Shown in pieces: positions 1 through 8,324 of a stretch of 40,149 nt of DNA. Every line of letters begins with the position of its first letter. The first letter of the stretch is position 1. The translations under genes were made by a program, and so were the position numbers. This DNA is from an uncultured Blautia sp. Its GTDB lineage: Bacteria; Bacillota; Clostridia; Lachnospirales; Lachnospiraceae. Under the pieces are notes generated by a model. It ran no database searches. It was given only the letters and a program-made list of their open reading frames with translations, and was not told the origin of the DNA. The stretch lies in the NCBI GenBank assembly GCA_900556555.1, contig USPF01000017.1:1-40149 (forward strand). Direction: 5' to 3'.

Positions 1-325
1 AAACAGATTTAAAAAATCCCTGTCCCTTCATCAGCTTACTATTAAGAAGGCTGGCAAAAAGCAGTGGAAACGGAATCAGCAAAATCAAAGTTCCGATCAT
101 ATATTTCACACTGTTATAAACTGCTTTAAAAAACATTTTGTCTGTCAAAAGGCGGGAATAGTTATCAAATCCTACCCATTTATCCTTTAATACATCCTGA
201 AAACTGAGTAAAACACCATTTCCTATTGGAAACAGCCAGAACAACAGAATCGTAAGTACAAAAGGAAGAATGAATACATAAGGAGCAGCCTTTTGCGAAT
301 AAAAGAGTTTCTTTATCTTGTTCAT
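1..325 (-). CDS. Sugar ABC transporter permease, MalF type (partial)
   Basis: The first 108 codons of an inner-membrane permease whose remainder lies beyond the left edge. The N-terminus begins MNKIKKLFYSQKAAPYVFIL and runs into a hydrophobic first membrane segment (about residues 14-35), then a 'VGFDNYSRLLTD' stretch and the start of a second membrane region. This order is typical of the MalF/LacF-type subunit of CUT1 carbohydrate importers. The ATG at 325 follows a weak purine-rich site. It lies 77 bases downstream of the solute-binding protein gene, so the two probably share a transcript with the GH127 gene further upstream. The substrate is inferred from that context to be an arabinose-containing oligosaccharide; the sequence itself does not show it. 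Confidence 0.88.
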   Translation of the reverse strand, partial: MNKIKKLFYSQKAAPYVFILPFVLTILLFWLFPIGNGVLLSFQDVLKDKWVGFDNYSRLLTDKMFFKAVYNSVKYMIGTLILLIPFPLLFASLLNSKLMKGQGFFKSV

Positions 326-402
326 ACTATCATTACTCCTTTTATTTTTGAAACAACATGGGGGCAGTTGACTTCATGCAACAGCCCCCAGATAATCATA
401 GA

Positions 403-1755
403 TTATTCCGCAAATTCATTTTCAAGTGTATCCTGAGCAGCATCCAGTGCTTCTTTTACATCAACATCAGATTCAAAAATATCATTTAATGTCTGTGTAC
501 AGAATACATTATTGATAGAAGGCATTTTTTCATCTGTATAGCAATCTAACAGTCCAATACCATCCTGTACTTCCAGAAGAGATGCAAATGGTTTTGTATT
601 GAAGTACTGTACAAACTGGTTATCTGGATTTTCTGTCAGTGCTGTGTCTGTCCAAACTTCTGTGTTTACAGGGTCAAATCCTAATACATTGTAGATTTCC
701 TGGCTTGCTTCATCAGAAAGTTTAATATAAGCAAATACTTCTGCTGCAAGATCTGCGTTTTCACTTGTAGCTACAACAGCAGTACCTGTACCACCACCAC
801 CGATGGTTTTAACTGCATCATTGTCACCCCATACTGGAGGAGCTGCGATTGCAACTTTACCTTTCAGGTCTGTCATGTAACTTGTGTAACGGCTTGTCTG
901 CCAGAATGGCATAATGGCTGCTGCAACATCACCACTATTGTACAGAGGATAAGCTTCTTCATTATCTGGCTGTCCGCCTGCAATTGTATCAAGTGCTCCA
1001 GCTGCCTGCATATCTTTCATGTACTGTAAACATTCAACCATAGTATCATTGTTTACATCCAGAGAACCATCTTCTTTTAAGTAGCTTCCACTCTTCTGAG
1101 CCAGCATCAGGTTTACTGTCCACTGTGCTGTAGTTTCTGCTGCTGCAAATATCTTTCCTGTTTCTTCTTTATATTTTACACCTGCGTTTTTGAAATCTTC
1201 CCATGTTTTGATGGTTGTGTAGTCAATGCCTGCTGCTTCCAGTGCTTCTGTATTATAAAAAGCTACTGTTGTACCAACATGCGTGGGTAATCCGTAATAC
1301 TTACCATCTTTTCCGTACAGATCCAGTCTGGATTCTACCACTTTATCCTTGTATGGCTCAATTGCACTTGTTAAATCCATCAGTCCAATTTTACCTGTTG
1401 TAAATGCCGGGAATTTACCAAGCTCGATGTCTACAACATCTGGTGCACCTTCTCCTGATTCCAGAGCCAGAGATAATTTGTTGTGCATATCATCGTAAGC
1501 CATATTGGAAAGAACTAATTTTACTTTTTTGTCAGGATTTGCTTCATTCCATTTCTCAGCCATGTTAGTATAGAAATCCTGATGATTTTCAATAAATGTC
1601 CATACATTTAAAGTAGTAACATCATCACCTTCTACTTCCATCTCTCTTTTTCCGGTTTCTTTTTTCTCTCCGCCGTCTTTAGAACCGCCGCATCCTGCTA
1701 ACATAGTTCCAGCCATTGCTGCACATAATAATACTGCCAACGCTTTTTTCTTCAT
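403..1755 (-). CDS. Extracellular solute-binding lipoprotein of a sugar ABC transporter
   Basis: A 450-residue substrate-binding protein of the family 1 (MalE-like) kind. It begins with a lipoprotein signal peptide ending in a LAGC lipobox, with Cys22 as the lipidated residue, followed by a charged G/K/E-rich linker. The body has the usual 'LNVWTF' first strand, 'KWNEANPDKKVKL', 'PDVVDIE' and 'YGLPTHVG' features of CUT1 binding proteins. The ATG at 1755 follows AGGGAGGAAAA, a strong ribosome binding site. Its neighbours are a GH127 enzyme upstream and a MalF-type permease downstream, so it probably captures an arabino-oligosaccharide outside the cell. No ATPase gene is visible; such systems often share a general MsmK-type ATPase encoded elsewhere. 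Confidence 0.93.
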   Translation of the reverse strand: MKKKALAVLLCAAMAGTMLAGCGGSKDGGEKKETGKREMEVEGDDVTTLNVWTFIENHQDFYTNMAEKWNEANPDKKVKLVLSNMAYDDMHNKLSLALESGEGAPDVVDIELGKFPAFTTGKIGLMDLTSAIEPYKDKVVESRLDLYGKDGKYYGLPTHVGTTVAFYNTEALEAAGIDYTTIKTWEDFKNAGVKYKEETGKIFAAAETTAQWTVNLMLAQKSGSYLKEDGSLDVNNDTMVECLQYMKDMQAAGALDTIAGGQPDNEEAYPLYNSGDVAAAIMPFWQTSRYTSYMTDLKGKVAIAAPPVWGDNDAVKTIGGGGTGTAVVATSENADLAAEVFAYIKLSDEASQEIYNVLGFDPVNTEVWTDTALTENPDNQFVQYFNTKPFASLLEVQDGIGLLDCYTDEKMPSINNVFCTQTLNDIFESDVDVKEALDAAQDTLENEFAE

Positions 1756-1791
1756 AATGAGTTTTCCTCCCTTAAATTATTCTATCACTAT

Positions 1792-1810
1792 CAGGAACCG
1801 TCCGTTCCTG
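1792..1810 (-). other. Intergenic stem-loop between GH127 and binding-protein genes
   Basis: A perfect 7-bp inverted repeat, CAGGAAC and GTTCCTG, around a 5-base loop. It has no U-run after it on the minus strand, so it is not a usual terminator. A hairpin here, just before a binding-protein gene, could protect the downstream message and allow more binding protein than enzyme. That role is inferred from other ABC operons. Confidence 0.5.
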
Positions 1811-1828
1811 TATGATACAGCTTGAAAT

Positions 1829-3784
1829 TTATAAAACCTCTTTTACCCAGACAGTCATTTCTCCTGTCTTTCTGTTTCCCCAGTTACAATAAGGAACTGC
1901 CTTAAATTCTGCATCCTCAAACCGGCTTCTATGCTCTCCATAAAGAGCACCGTCTTCCCATCCTTTTTGGGAAATTCTTTTTCCCTTCAAACGGATGCTT
2001 ACTACACCGCCTAGAAGTTCCGGTTCAAATATCTCCTCCGGCTCTTCTTCTGTGTCTAGATAACATGCGGAAAGATTTTTTCCGTTATCTACTTCTTCCA
2101 GACAATACACCAAAGGTCCTCTCATCACTGCTACCTTTCCTTCATCTGCACGGACATTGGGATTTGCCCATACAAACCGGGCTTTCATTGGAAATGTTAT
2201 TGTAATTTCTTCTTTTTTGTCCAAATCTTCCAGCAGTGCGTAACCTTTTTCAATCTTAACCTGCTCCAGTTTTTTCTGATTTCTGTAAATCTGGAATTCT
2301 TTCATATATCCGGGAATTCTAAGTGCCAGGCATCCATGACCAGCACTATCTTTCCCTTCTGCGTAGATTTTTACCTTACCATCTTTCAAATAATTGCTGT
2401 CTATTTTTATACTATATGGTTTACCGTTTATATACGTATCCGTTTCATTAGAAACATATAAGTTTACATAAAGTTTCTTGTCATCTTGTCCATACAAATA
2501 CTGCCCAAGAGATGCAAGGGTTCTCGCTATATTGGGCGGACAGCATGCTACACCGAACCACTTCTGTCTTACTGGCTTCACGTGTTCCATGGAGGTTCTT
2601 TCCATACAGTTATCAGGCCATACCTCTAATGGGTTTACATAAAAAAAACTCTTTCCATCCATGGCAATTCCTGCTAAAACTGTGTTATACAATGCTTTTT
2701 CTACGATATCTATGTAAGAAGCATCCCGTGTTATTTCTCCCATTCGCTTACCAAACATTGCCAATCCGATAGATGCACAGGATTCTGAGTAATTTCTGTC
2801 ATTTGGCAAATCGTAATCTGTAGTAAATCTTTCCAGAAGCCCGGAAGAACCGATTCCCCCTGTAATATACATTCTTTTATGTACCATGTTATCCCAAAGC
2901 GTTTCACAGGCATCTTCCAGTTCTTTGTCCTGATATTCATAAGCCAAATCTGCCATAGCACTATATAAATATACAGCTCTTACTGCATGTCCTTCTGCTG
3001 TTTTCTGCTCTCTTACCGGCTGATGTGACTGGGAATATTCCGGCTGATATCCTGCAAACTCAGGAAATATCGCTTTATATTTTTCACCATTTTCTTCTAG
3101 CTTGAAATAATTTTCACCCTGTCCTCTTACATCTATAAAATATTTCGCTGTGTCCAGATACCTTCGTTCTCCAGTCACTTGATACAACTTTACTAATGCC
3201 AGTTCCACTTCCGGATGCCCAGGGTATCCATGACACTGTCCTTCTTCAGAACCAAACTTCTTACAGATCACATCTGCAAATCTAGCTACAATATTCAAGA
3301 ACTCTTTTTTTCCTGTTGCTTCATAATAGGCTACGCCAGCTTCTATCATATGCCCTGCAGTATAAAGCTCATGTCCTTCTTTTAAGTTGCTCCAGCGTCT
3401 TTCTGGTTCTTTGATGGTATAATATGTATTTAAGTATCCATCTTCACACTGTGCTCTTCCTATTAGGGCAATCGTTTCATCTGCAAGTTTCTCTAGTTTT
3501 TCATCTCTTCCTGATGAAGCAAGGGTAAATGCTACAGCCTCAAGCCATTTCGCCACATCCGTATCCTGGAACACTGCTCCTTGGAACTCTCCTGTTTCTT
3601 CACCGGCTGCAATCTTAAAATTTTGAATACAATGGCTTGGTTCCGCATCCTGAACTCTATCATTGAGAGTATCCCACTGATATGGAAGAATAACATTTTT
3701 GACCAGTTTAATATATTTGTCCCAAAAACTATCTTTGATATGAATATTATTTAATGGAACACTTTTTAACCGTACTTTTTCCAT
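1829..3784 (-). CDS. GH127 beta-L-arabinofuranosidase
   Basis: A 651-residue cytoplasmic enzyme with no signal peptide, close to the usual length of GH127 (HypBA1-like) enzymes that release arabinose from beta-L-arabinofuranosides such as those on plant extensins. The family's zinc/cysteine site is visible: Glu318 (in LLERF), Glu334 and Cys336 (in SESCAS), and Cys414-Cys415 in the 'GVACCPPN' motif. These match the acid/base, the zinc ligands and the cysteine nucleophile known from HypBA1. The longest frame starts at 3832, but the ATG at 3784 follows GGAGG at a good distance and is chosen; the longer version would cover the operator. It heads an operon with the ABC transporter and is probably controlled by the LacI regulator at 4247-5311. 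Confidence 0.93.
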   Translation of the reverse strand: MEKVRLKSVPLNNIHIKDSFWDKYIKLVKNVILPYQWDTLNDRVQDAEPSHCIQNFKIAAGEETGEFQGAVFQDTDVAKWLEAVAFTLASSGRDEKLEKLADETIALIGRAQCEDGYLNTYYTIKEPERRWSNLKEGHELYTAGHMIEAGVAYYEATGKKEFLNIVARFADVICKKFGSEEGQCHGYPGHPEVELALVKLYQVTGERRYLDTAKYFIDVRGQGENYFKLEENGEKYKAIFPEFAGYQPEYSQSHQPVREQKTAEGHAVRAVYLYSAMADLAYEYQDKELEDACETLWDNMVHKRMYITGGIGSSGLLERFTTDYDLPNDRNYSESCASIGLAMFGKRMGEITRDASYIDIVEKALYNTVLAGIAMDGKSFFYVNPLEVWPDNCMERTSMEHVKPVRQKWFGVACCPPNIARTLASLGQYLYGQDDKKLYVNLYVSNETDTYINGKPYSIKIDSNYLKDGKVKIYAEGKDSAGHGCLALRIPGYMKEFQIYRNQKKLEQVKIEKGYALLEDLDKKEEITITFPMKARFVWANPNVRADEGKVAVMRGPLVYCLEEVDNGKNLSACYLDTEEEPEEIFEPELLGGVVSIRLKGKRISQKGWEDGALYGEHRSRFEDAEFKAVPYCNWGNRKTGEMTVWVKEVL

Positions 3785-3798
3785 CCTGTCCCGCCTCC

Positions 3799-3816
3799 AT
3801 ATTAAACGTTTAATAT
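3799..3816. promoter_or_regulatory. LacI-family operator (perfect 18-bp palindrome)
   Basis: ATATTAAACGTTTAATAT is a perfect palindrome with the central CG typical of LacI-family sites. It sits between the predicted promoter and the GH127 start, 14 bases before the ATG, where bound repressor would block transcription. The adjacent LacI regulator is the obvious candidate to bind it; that link is inferred. Confidence 0.8.
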
Positions 3817-3849
3817 CAGAATGAGTATTCACATTTTCATCTGGTTTTC

Positions 3850-3879
3850 TATATAGTAATTATCCTGAGGTCTTCACAA
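3850..3879 (-). promoter_or_regulatory. Sigma-A promoter for the GH127-ABC operon
   Basis: On the minus strand a -35 TTGTGA (3874-3879) and a -10 TATATA (3850-3855) are 18 bp apart. The start of transcription would lie near 3843, so the 3799-3816 palindrome falls within the transcribed leader. Confidence 0.55.
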
Positions 3880-3900
3880 AAAACATCTTATGTTTCAGTG

Positions 3901-3919
3901 ATATTAAACAGTTTTATAT
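3901..3919. promoter_or_regulatory. Second, weaker LacI-type operator
   Basis: Arms ATATTAAAC and GTTTTATAT around a single central A match as inverted repeats at 8 of 9 positions and resemble the perfect site at 3799. Its centre is about 102 bp, close to ten helical turns, upstream of that site and behind the -35 box, as would suit repression by DNA looping. The role is inferred. Confidence 0.5.
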
Positions 3920-4171
3920 GTCCTTCATTGATTTTTCTTATTTATATCATATTATTGTTTATATATAAAGTTAGTAAATATACTTTTTTAACGATTAACT
4001 TAATTAAATCCTAATTAATACTCTCTTTTTCTCTTCTTATCTTTATTTTTCATCTTTCACACAACTTTATCTTTACATTAATCGTTTAATTATGTGCACT
4101 TTTAACAATAAATTTCTTTTTATCCTACTATTTCCCTTCGTTTTTATGTTTTTCCCTTTGTGCAAAAACAC
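3920..4171. other. AT-rich intergenic stretch with one more operator-like site
   Basis: No gene is seen here. The stretch is very AT-rich. ATTAATCGTTTAAT at 4077-4090 is a further operator-like sequence: it differs from the perfect palindrome core by one base. A plus-strand frame at 4092-4322 is low-complexity Phe/Leu coding with no ribosome binding site and is not a gene. Confidence 0.5.
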
Positions 4172-4223
4172 AAAAAAACAGCTTTTTAAGATTATTTTCC
4201 ATAATCCAAAAAAACTGTTTTTT
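4172..4223. terminator. Terminator after the LacI regulator gene
   Basis: An outer stem of AAAAAACAG and CTGTTTTTT encloses an inner hairpin GATTAT/ATAATC. Runs of A and T on both sides let it work in either direction; on the minus strand it lies just past the LacI regulator's stop codon. Confidence 0.7.
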
Positions 4224-4246
4224 CCTTCTTACTTGTATCCTTTTTA

Positions 4247-5311
4247 TCAACTTGTACCGCTAACTTTCACTGTTTCCAAAGACTTTACTGACTTTCGTAT
4301 AAGCCTGCTGCAAGGAATCTGATAAACAAGCTCTTCAGCCTGGGGCTGTATCTTTTTGTCCAGCATATCAATCATCACCTCTGCAGCACGGTAGCCAATA
4401 TCATGTAAAGGTAATGTGATTGTTGTTAGCGGTGGCTTATAATAACTGGACAACTCCCTATTGTCATAGCCTACTACAGAAATCTTCTCTGGAATTTTTA
4501 TATTTCTCTCTTCTGTCCTGTCATACACACCGCCTGCCATAAGGTCATTCATGCAAAAAATGGCTGTAACTTCCTTATCCAGAAGCTCATCTGTATAACG
4601 ATATCCAGCTTCCCTGGTCCAGTCCCCATTGCATACAAGTTCCGGATCATACAAAATCCCATTATCCCGTAAAGCCTTCTGATATCCAAGAAGACGGGCC
4701 TGCATATGAAGGCTGTCTGCCTTTCCTGTAATCACGCCAATCCTGCTGTGCCCCTGCTCAATTAAATACTGAACCACCTCATAAGCACCATGCTCGTCAT
4801 CTACAACCACCGAAGGCACTTTACCACTCTGGGTATATCCATAGGCCATAACTGCCGGTATCGGCAGATCATTCGGAATGCAATGCATAATTCTCTCATG
4901 TGCAGTTACATAGATGATTCCTTCCACCTGCTTTGCCATTAATTTCCGAATCTCCTGTTTTACAATCCCAAAATAGTCATCTTTGTTATAATACTTATCA
5001 TCATACTTTTTAAACAGTCTGAGATTTGTCAGAAGAATTTGATAGTCTACTTTCTGGCAGTAATCTGTAATACCGTCAACAATGTCCGGGATACTGAAAA
5101 TAGTCATATCTTCAACAATAACCCCGATACTTCTTGTATTTCTCATTTTTAAATGTTTTGCCACATAGTTAGGAGTATATTCCATTTTCTCAGCAGTCTT
5201 CAGCACAAGCTTCCTCGTCGCCTCGCTGGCCCCCGGTTTTCCATTCAAGATATTAGATACCGTGGCAACAGAAACCTTGCACGCCTCCGCTACTTCTTTA
5301 ATCGTTGCCAT
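4247..5311 (-). CDS. LacI-family repressor of the arabinoside operon
   Basis: A 354-residue LacI/GalR-type regulator. Residues 1-50 form the helix-turn-helix and hinge helix (MATIKEVAEACKVSVATVSN, then 'NYVAKHLK'), followed by a periplasmic-binding-like sugar domain with 'IGVIVEDM', 'EGIIYVTAHE', 'AIFCMNDLMAGG' and 'ISVVGYDN'. It is divergent in role but same-strand with the GH127-transporter operon that starts 463 bases downstream. The ligand is probably an arabinose or arabinoside signal; this is inferred. An AAACGTTT core lies just ahead of its own start and palindromic sites precede GH127, so it probably represses both itself and the operon. The ATG at 5311 is preceded by a purine-rich GGGGAAG. 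Confidence 0.92.
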   Translation of the reverse strand: MATIKEVAEACKVSVATVSNILNGKPGASEATRKLVLKTAEKMEYTPNYVAKHLKMRNTRSIGVIVEDMTIFSIPDIVDGITDYCQKVDYQILLTNLRLFKKYDDKYYNKDDYFGIVKQEIRKLMAKQVEGIIYVTAHERIMHCIPNDLPIPAVMAYGYTQSGKVPSVVVDDEHGAYEVVQYLIEQGHSRIGVITGKADSLHMQARLLGYQKALRDNGILYDPELVCNGDWTREAGYRYTDELLDKEVTAIFCMNDLMAGGVYDRTEERNIKIPEKISVVGYDNRELSSYYKPPLTTITLPLHDIGYRAAEVMIDMLDKKIQPQAEELVYQIPCSRLIRKSVKSLETVKVSGTS

Positions 5312-5337
5312 ATAATCTTCCCCTTTTCCATTTACTT

Positions 5338-5392
5338 AAACGTTTTACTTTCACCCACTCTTATTAAACAACTATTTTTTTATAGTTGTCAA
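5338..5392 (-). promoter_or_regulatory. Promoter and operators of the LacI regulator gene
   Basis: A consensus -35 TTGACA (5387-5392) and a -10 TTTAAT (5363-5368) are 18 bp apart. The spacer holds an inverted repeat with 8-bp arms, ACAACTAT and ATAGTTGT, around six bases. An AAACGTTT core at 5338-5345 lies downstream of the start of transcription and resembles the operator at 3799, suggesting self-control. Confidence 0.6.
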
Positions 5393-5408
5393 CCTTTTTC
5401 CGTAAAGT

Positions 5409-5427
5409 AAATGCTTCAGGGGCATTT
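5409..5427. terminator. Weak hairpin, possible terminator
   Basis: AAATGC and GCATTT flank a short loop, with a T-run on the plus side and an A-run on the minus side. It lies just past the DUF6171 stop codon and before the LacI promoter, where the GH51 transcript should end, but on that strand the U-run is poor. Confidence 0.4.
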
Positions 5428-5437
5428 TTTAAGTATA

Positions 5438-5698
5438 TTACCACCTGCCCGGAACATCCGGACAATGCCTTATTTTCATAGCTGCCCGCATTTCCACGTA
5501 ACAGCCACACTTGCGGCACATACCGGACAGCAGATGTTCACACTGCCGGCACATAAGTAACCGCTGTTCATATTGTTCATCCGTCACCTTATCCTCAGGG
5601 TTAAGATTTGCAATATAATCATACATATTTTTGAAAGCCTCTGCCTCCTCCATATCACGAAGCAGGCATTTTCTGCATACTCTTGTCTTTGTTTCCAT
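5438..5698 (-). CDS. DUF6171 family small cysteine-rich protein
   Basis: An 86-residue protein with paired cysteines: CxxC near the start (CRKC), then 'CRQC', 'CRKCGC' and a last Cys before the end, a spacing that suggests a small zinc ribbon. The 'CRKCLLRDM' start and the 'GCYVEMRAA...HCP' end match the DUF6171 family of Lachnospiraceae as I know it; the function is unknown. The ATG at 5698 lies two bases after the GH51 stop codon, so translation is probably coupled. A frame opening at 5731 would overlap GH51 and has no ribosome binding site. It may simply ride on the arabinosidase transcript. Confidence 0.8.
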   Translation of the reverse strand: METKTRVCRKCLLRDMEEAEAFKNMYDYIANLNPEDKVTDEQYEQRLLMCRQCEHLLSGMCRKCGCYVEMRAAMKIRHCPDVPGRW

Positions 5699-5700
5699 CC

Positions 5701-7200
5701 TTATTTCACAGCAATATGAAGTACACTGCATGCAGGAATGGTAAATTTCAGCCCTTTGTCTGTAATCTGAATATCAGAAAATTCCTTTACACATACACGG
5801 TCTGCATCTTCAAAGGTATTCATAGCATGCATTTCCTCTGTCACAATCTCACCTTTTACTTCTTTCATCTCTCTATCCAAAATTCTAGCATCCACATCAT
5901 AGCTTTCAGAAATAGAAAGATTTGTAACCGTAATATGAAGAACCCCATTCTCATCAACAGAGACAGATTCTGTCAGATTTGGAACCGGATATTCCTCTGT
6001 TCCTATGGTTTCACTTTCAATAGAACTCTCCACCAGCATAGAATCCTGATGATATTTATACATATTAAACACATGATAAGTAGGTGTTTTCACCATCTTA
6101 TCTCCTTCTGTCAGAAGAACCGCCTGAAGCACATTTACCATCTGTGCAAGGTTTGCCATTTTCACTCTGTCACTGTGTTTATTAAAAATATTCAGTGTAA
6201 TACCAGCTACCAGAGCATCTCTCATGGTATTCTGCTGATACAAAAATCCTGGATTTGTTCCTGGCTCACAGGTGTACCAGGTACCCCATTCATCTACGAT
6301 CATACCAATCTTCTTTTCTGGGTCATACTCATCCATAATCACACCATGACGATTAATCAATTCCTCCATATACAGTGCTTTTCCAAGAGTTTTGTACCAT
6401 ACAGCCTCATCAAAATCTGTTGCACTTCCTTTAATATCCCATCCTTCCGGATGCACATAATAATGCAAAGACAGACCATCCATAAATCCATGCTGAAATG
6501 GCAGGGAATGATTGAAGCAAGTTGCCAGCACATCTTTTGTCCACTCATAATCATCAACGTTTGCTCCACAGCAGATTTTTTCAATATGCTCTCCAGCCTT
6601 ATAATCTCTTACAAAAGTCTGATATCTACGGTATTCATTTGCATAGAAATCTGGATTCATATTTCCACCGCATCCCCAGCTTTCGTTTCCTACGCCAAAG
6701 AAATCCACTTTCCATGGTTTTTCATGACCATTTTTTGCACGGAGTTCTGCCATAGGAGAAACTCCCTCAAAAGTCATATATTCCACCCACTCAGACATTT
6801 CCTGCACGGTACCGCTTCCCAGGTTTCCATTAATGTATGTCTCACAACCAAGCTGTTCGCACAGTTCAAAAAATTCATGCGTACCAAAACTGTTATCTTC
6901 AACCACACCACCCCAGTGTGTATTGATCATTCTCTTTCTTCCCTCTTTTGGGCCAATTCCGTCTTTCCAGTGATATTCATCTGCAAAGCAGCCGCCCGGC
7001 CAGCGCAGAACCGGAACTTTAATCTCTTTCAATGCTTCTACCACATCGCATCTCATACCATTAACATTTTCAATAGGGGAATCTTCTCCCACATAAATTC
7101 CTTCATAGATACATCTTCCCAGATGTTCTGAGAAATGTCCGTAGATTTCTTTGTTGATTTTACTCACTTTTTTGTTTGGGTTGATTACTAATTTTGCCAT
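5701..7200 (-). CDS. GH51 alpha-L-arabinofuranosidase
   Basis: A 499-residue cytoplasmic enzyme of the usual GH51 length that removes alpha-L-arabinofuranosyl groups from arabinan and arabinoxylan oligosaccharides. The acid/base Glu173 lies in 'GVGNESWG' and the nucleophile Glu304 in 'IVDEWGTWY'; the N-terminal '[21 protein letters not shown]' and '[14 protein letters not shown]' blocks are classic GH51. No signal peptide is present. The ATG at 7200 follows GAAAGGAAAA; the longer frame opening at 7269 would run into a terminator-like hairpin and is rejected. It lies 78 bases after the ArsR-type regulator and 2 bases before DUF6171. With GH127 and GH43 nearby it completes an arabinose-releasing set. 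Confidence 0.96.
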   Translation of the reverse strand: MAKLVINPNKKVSKINKEIYGHFSEHLGRCIYEGIYVGEDSPIENVNGMRCDVVEALKEIKVPVLRWPGGCFADEYHWKDGIGPKEGRKRMINTHWGGVVEDNSFGTHEFFELCEQLGCETYINGNLGSGTVQEMSEWVEYMTFEGVSPMAELRAKNGHEKPWKVDFFGVGNESWGCGGNMNPDFYANEYRRYQTFVRDYKAGEHIEKICCGANVDDYEWTKDVLATCFNHSLPFQHGFMDGLSLHYYVHPEGWDIKGSATDFDEAVWYKTLGKALYMEELINRHGVIMDEYDPEKKIGMIVDEWGTWYTCEPGTNPGFLYQQNTMRDALVAGITLNIFNKHSDRVKMANLAQMVNVLQAVLLTEGDKMVKTPTYHVFNMYKYHQDSMLVESSIESETIGTEEYPVPNLTESVSVDENGVLHITVTNLSISESYDVDARILDREMKEVKGEIVTEEMHAMNTFEDADRVCVKEFSDIQITDKGLKFTIPACSVLHIAVK

Positions 7201-7224
7201 AATATTTTTCCTTTCTATGAAAAT

Positions 7225-7263
7225 AAAAAACAGCTCTTTTTCCAAGAATACTGAGCCGTTTTT
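7225..7263 (-). terminator. Terminator-like hairpin between regulator and GH51
   Basis: On the minus strand AAAAACGGCTC pairs with GAGCTGTTTTTT (one mismatch), ending in a U-run. It lies wholly between the ArsR-type gene and GH51, 25 bases before the GH51 start, leaving no room for a separate promoter after it. GH51 must therefore be reached by read-through or by controlled attenuation. Confidence 0.65.
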
Positions 7264-7278
7264 CATCAAACGATACGG

Positions 7279-8199
7279 CTACATCTGACTATATGCAATC
7301 CGCACTTTAATATCCTGATTATAATTTCCGAATCCATTTCCGAAGATTGTAATACCTCCTGTATTTTTTGCATCTTCCTCAATTTGAAACTTGAAACGGA
7401 TGCTGCTCTTATAATCCAGATGAAACCTTGAAATATCTACATCTGATATTTTCAAACCATCCACAAAGGTTCCTTTTTTGTTTATAACTATCATCTTCAG
7501 AAGACCATATTGATTCCAGTTAGGCAGCCACCAATCTGGTGTAAAAATCCCTTTCACGTCACCATAATCACCTGGACTGGTCCAAGTTCCTATTTTCTCA
7601 TCATTCAGATAAAAAGAAATATCTGAAGGCCAGTCATTGTTTACTCCCGGTGCTTCTGACCCGATTTCCACTGACAGCGTAAGCTGTTCTATCTTTGTAC
7701 CTCCAGGAAGTAAATTAGGAATCATATATTCAATATAACCCTTTGTAAACCAAAGAATCTTTGCGTGAATCCTGTCTGGATGAGCAAAATATCTAGGGTC
7801 ATCTACTTCTCCCACGAGAGCTGTATCTGTAGCAAGACCGCAAGTTGGATATACCTCATAGTCAGAATAATGTCCCACTTTTACTTCTGTATCATAGATA
7901 TTATTCCAATCTTCTGTATCCTCTGATTCGACCTCAACTAATATTTTGTCTACATTCACCCTGCACCGTTTTTGATTCCCATGACCACTATGTTCTGTAA
8001 TCACTTTAATGATACCCGTTTCTTCCATTTTTTTTATATGGCTGGTCAAAGCACCGTTAGTAATTCCCAGGGCTGACGCCAATTCATTCATGTTCATCTC
8101 ACGGTTTTCCAGTAACAATTTTATTATATTTATCCTGATTTCTGAGCCCAAAGCTTTAAACACCTCAAGCCCCTCATCCAAACTTTTAATATGCAGCAT
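7279..8199 (-). CDS. ArsR-type winged-helix regulator with large C-terminal domain
   Basis: A 306-residue protein. Residues 1-75 are an ArsR-like winged helix ('LGSEIRINIIKLLLENREMNMNELASALGITNGALTSHIKKMEETGIIKV'). The remaining 230 residues are rich in Trp, Tyr and beta-forming stretches and look like a beta-sandwich that could bind a sugar; they hold no metal-site cysteines. Lying between GH43 and GH51, it probably senses an arabinose compound; this is inferred. The ATG at 8199 follows AGGAAAGG, whereas the longer frame from 8232 has no ribosome binding site and overlaps the operator. A palindrome at its promoter and a similar one before GH43 suggest that it controls both. Confidence 0.85.
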   Translation of the reverse strand: MLHIKSLDEGLEVFKALGSEIRINIIKLLLENREMNMNELASALGITNGALTSHIKKMEETGIIKVITEHSGHGNQKRCRVNVDKILVEVESEDTEDWNNIYDTEVKVGHYSDYEVYPTCGLATDTALVGEVDDPRYFAHPDRIHAKILWFTKGYIEYMIPNLLPGGTKIEQLTLSVEIGSEAPGVNNDWPSDISFYLNDEKIGTWTSPGDYGDVKGIFTPDWWLPNWNQYGLLKMIVINKKGTFVDGLKISDVDISRFHLDYKSSIRFKFQIEEDAKNTGGITIFGNGFGNYNQDIKVRIAYSQM

Positions 8200-8232
8200 T
8201 ACCTTTCCTACTTTCCAGACAACTTCAATCAT

Positions 8233-8248
8233 TTTAGATTTATCTAAA
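8233..8248. promoter_or_regulatory. Operator of the ArsR-type regulator
   Basis: TTTAGAT and ATCTAAA form a perfect inverted repeat around TT. It begins just after the predicted -10 box and lies 34 bases before the start codon, a position suited to self-repression. Confidence 0.65.
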
Positions 8249-8252
8249 CATT

Positions 8253-8281
8253 ACTATACATGATTTTTTCTGAATATACAA
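8253..8281 (-). promoter_or_regulatory. Promoter of the ArsR-type regulator gene
   Basis: On the minus strand a -35 TTGTAT (8276-8281) and a -10 TATAGT (8253-8258) are exactly 17 bp apart. Further upstream, 8305-8317 holds a 13-base sequence identical to one in the LacI regulator's promoter. Confidence 0.6.
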
Positions 8282-8324
8282 GGAAAGATTCCAGCATTCT
8301 TATATATAGTTGTCAACAGTAACA

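Noticed and set aside
3988..4001. A further LacI operator (TTTTAACGATTAAC)
   Set aside because: It matches only 10 of 14 positions and is not symmetrical about its CG; likely chance in AT-rich DNA.
5683..7131. A 482-codon plus-strand open frame
   Set aside because: It is antisense to GH51, rich in Phe, His, Ile and Cys as expected for a mirror frame, and has no ribosome binding site.
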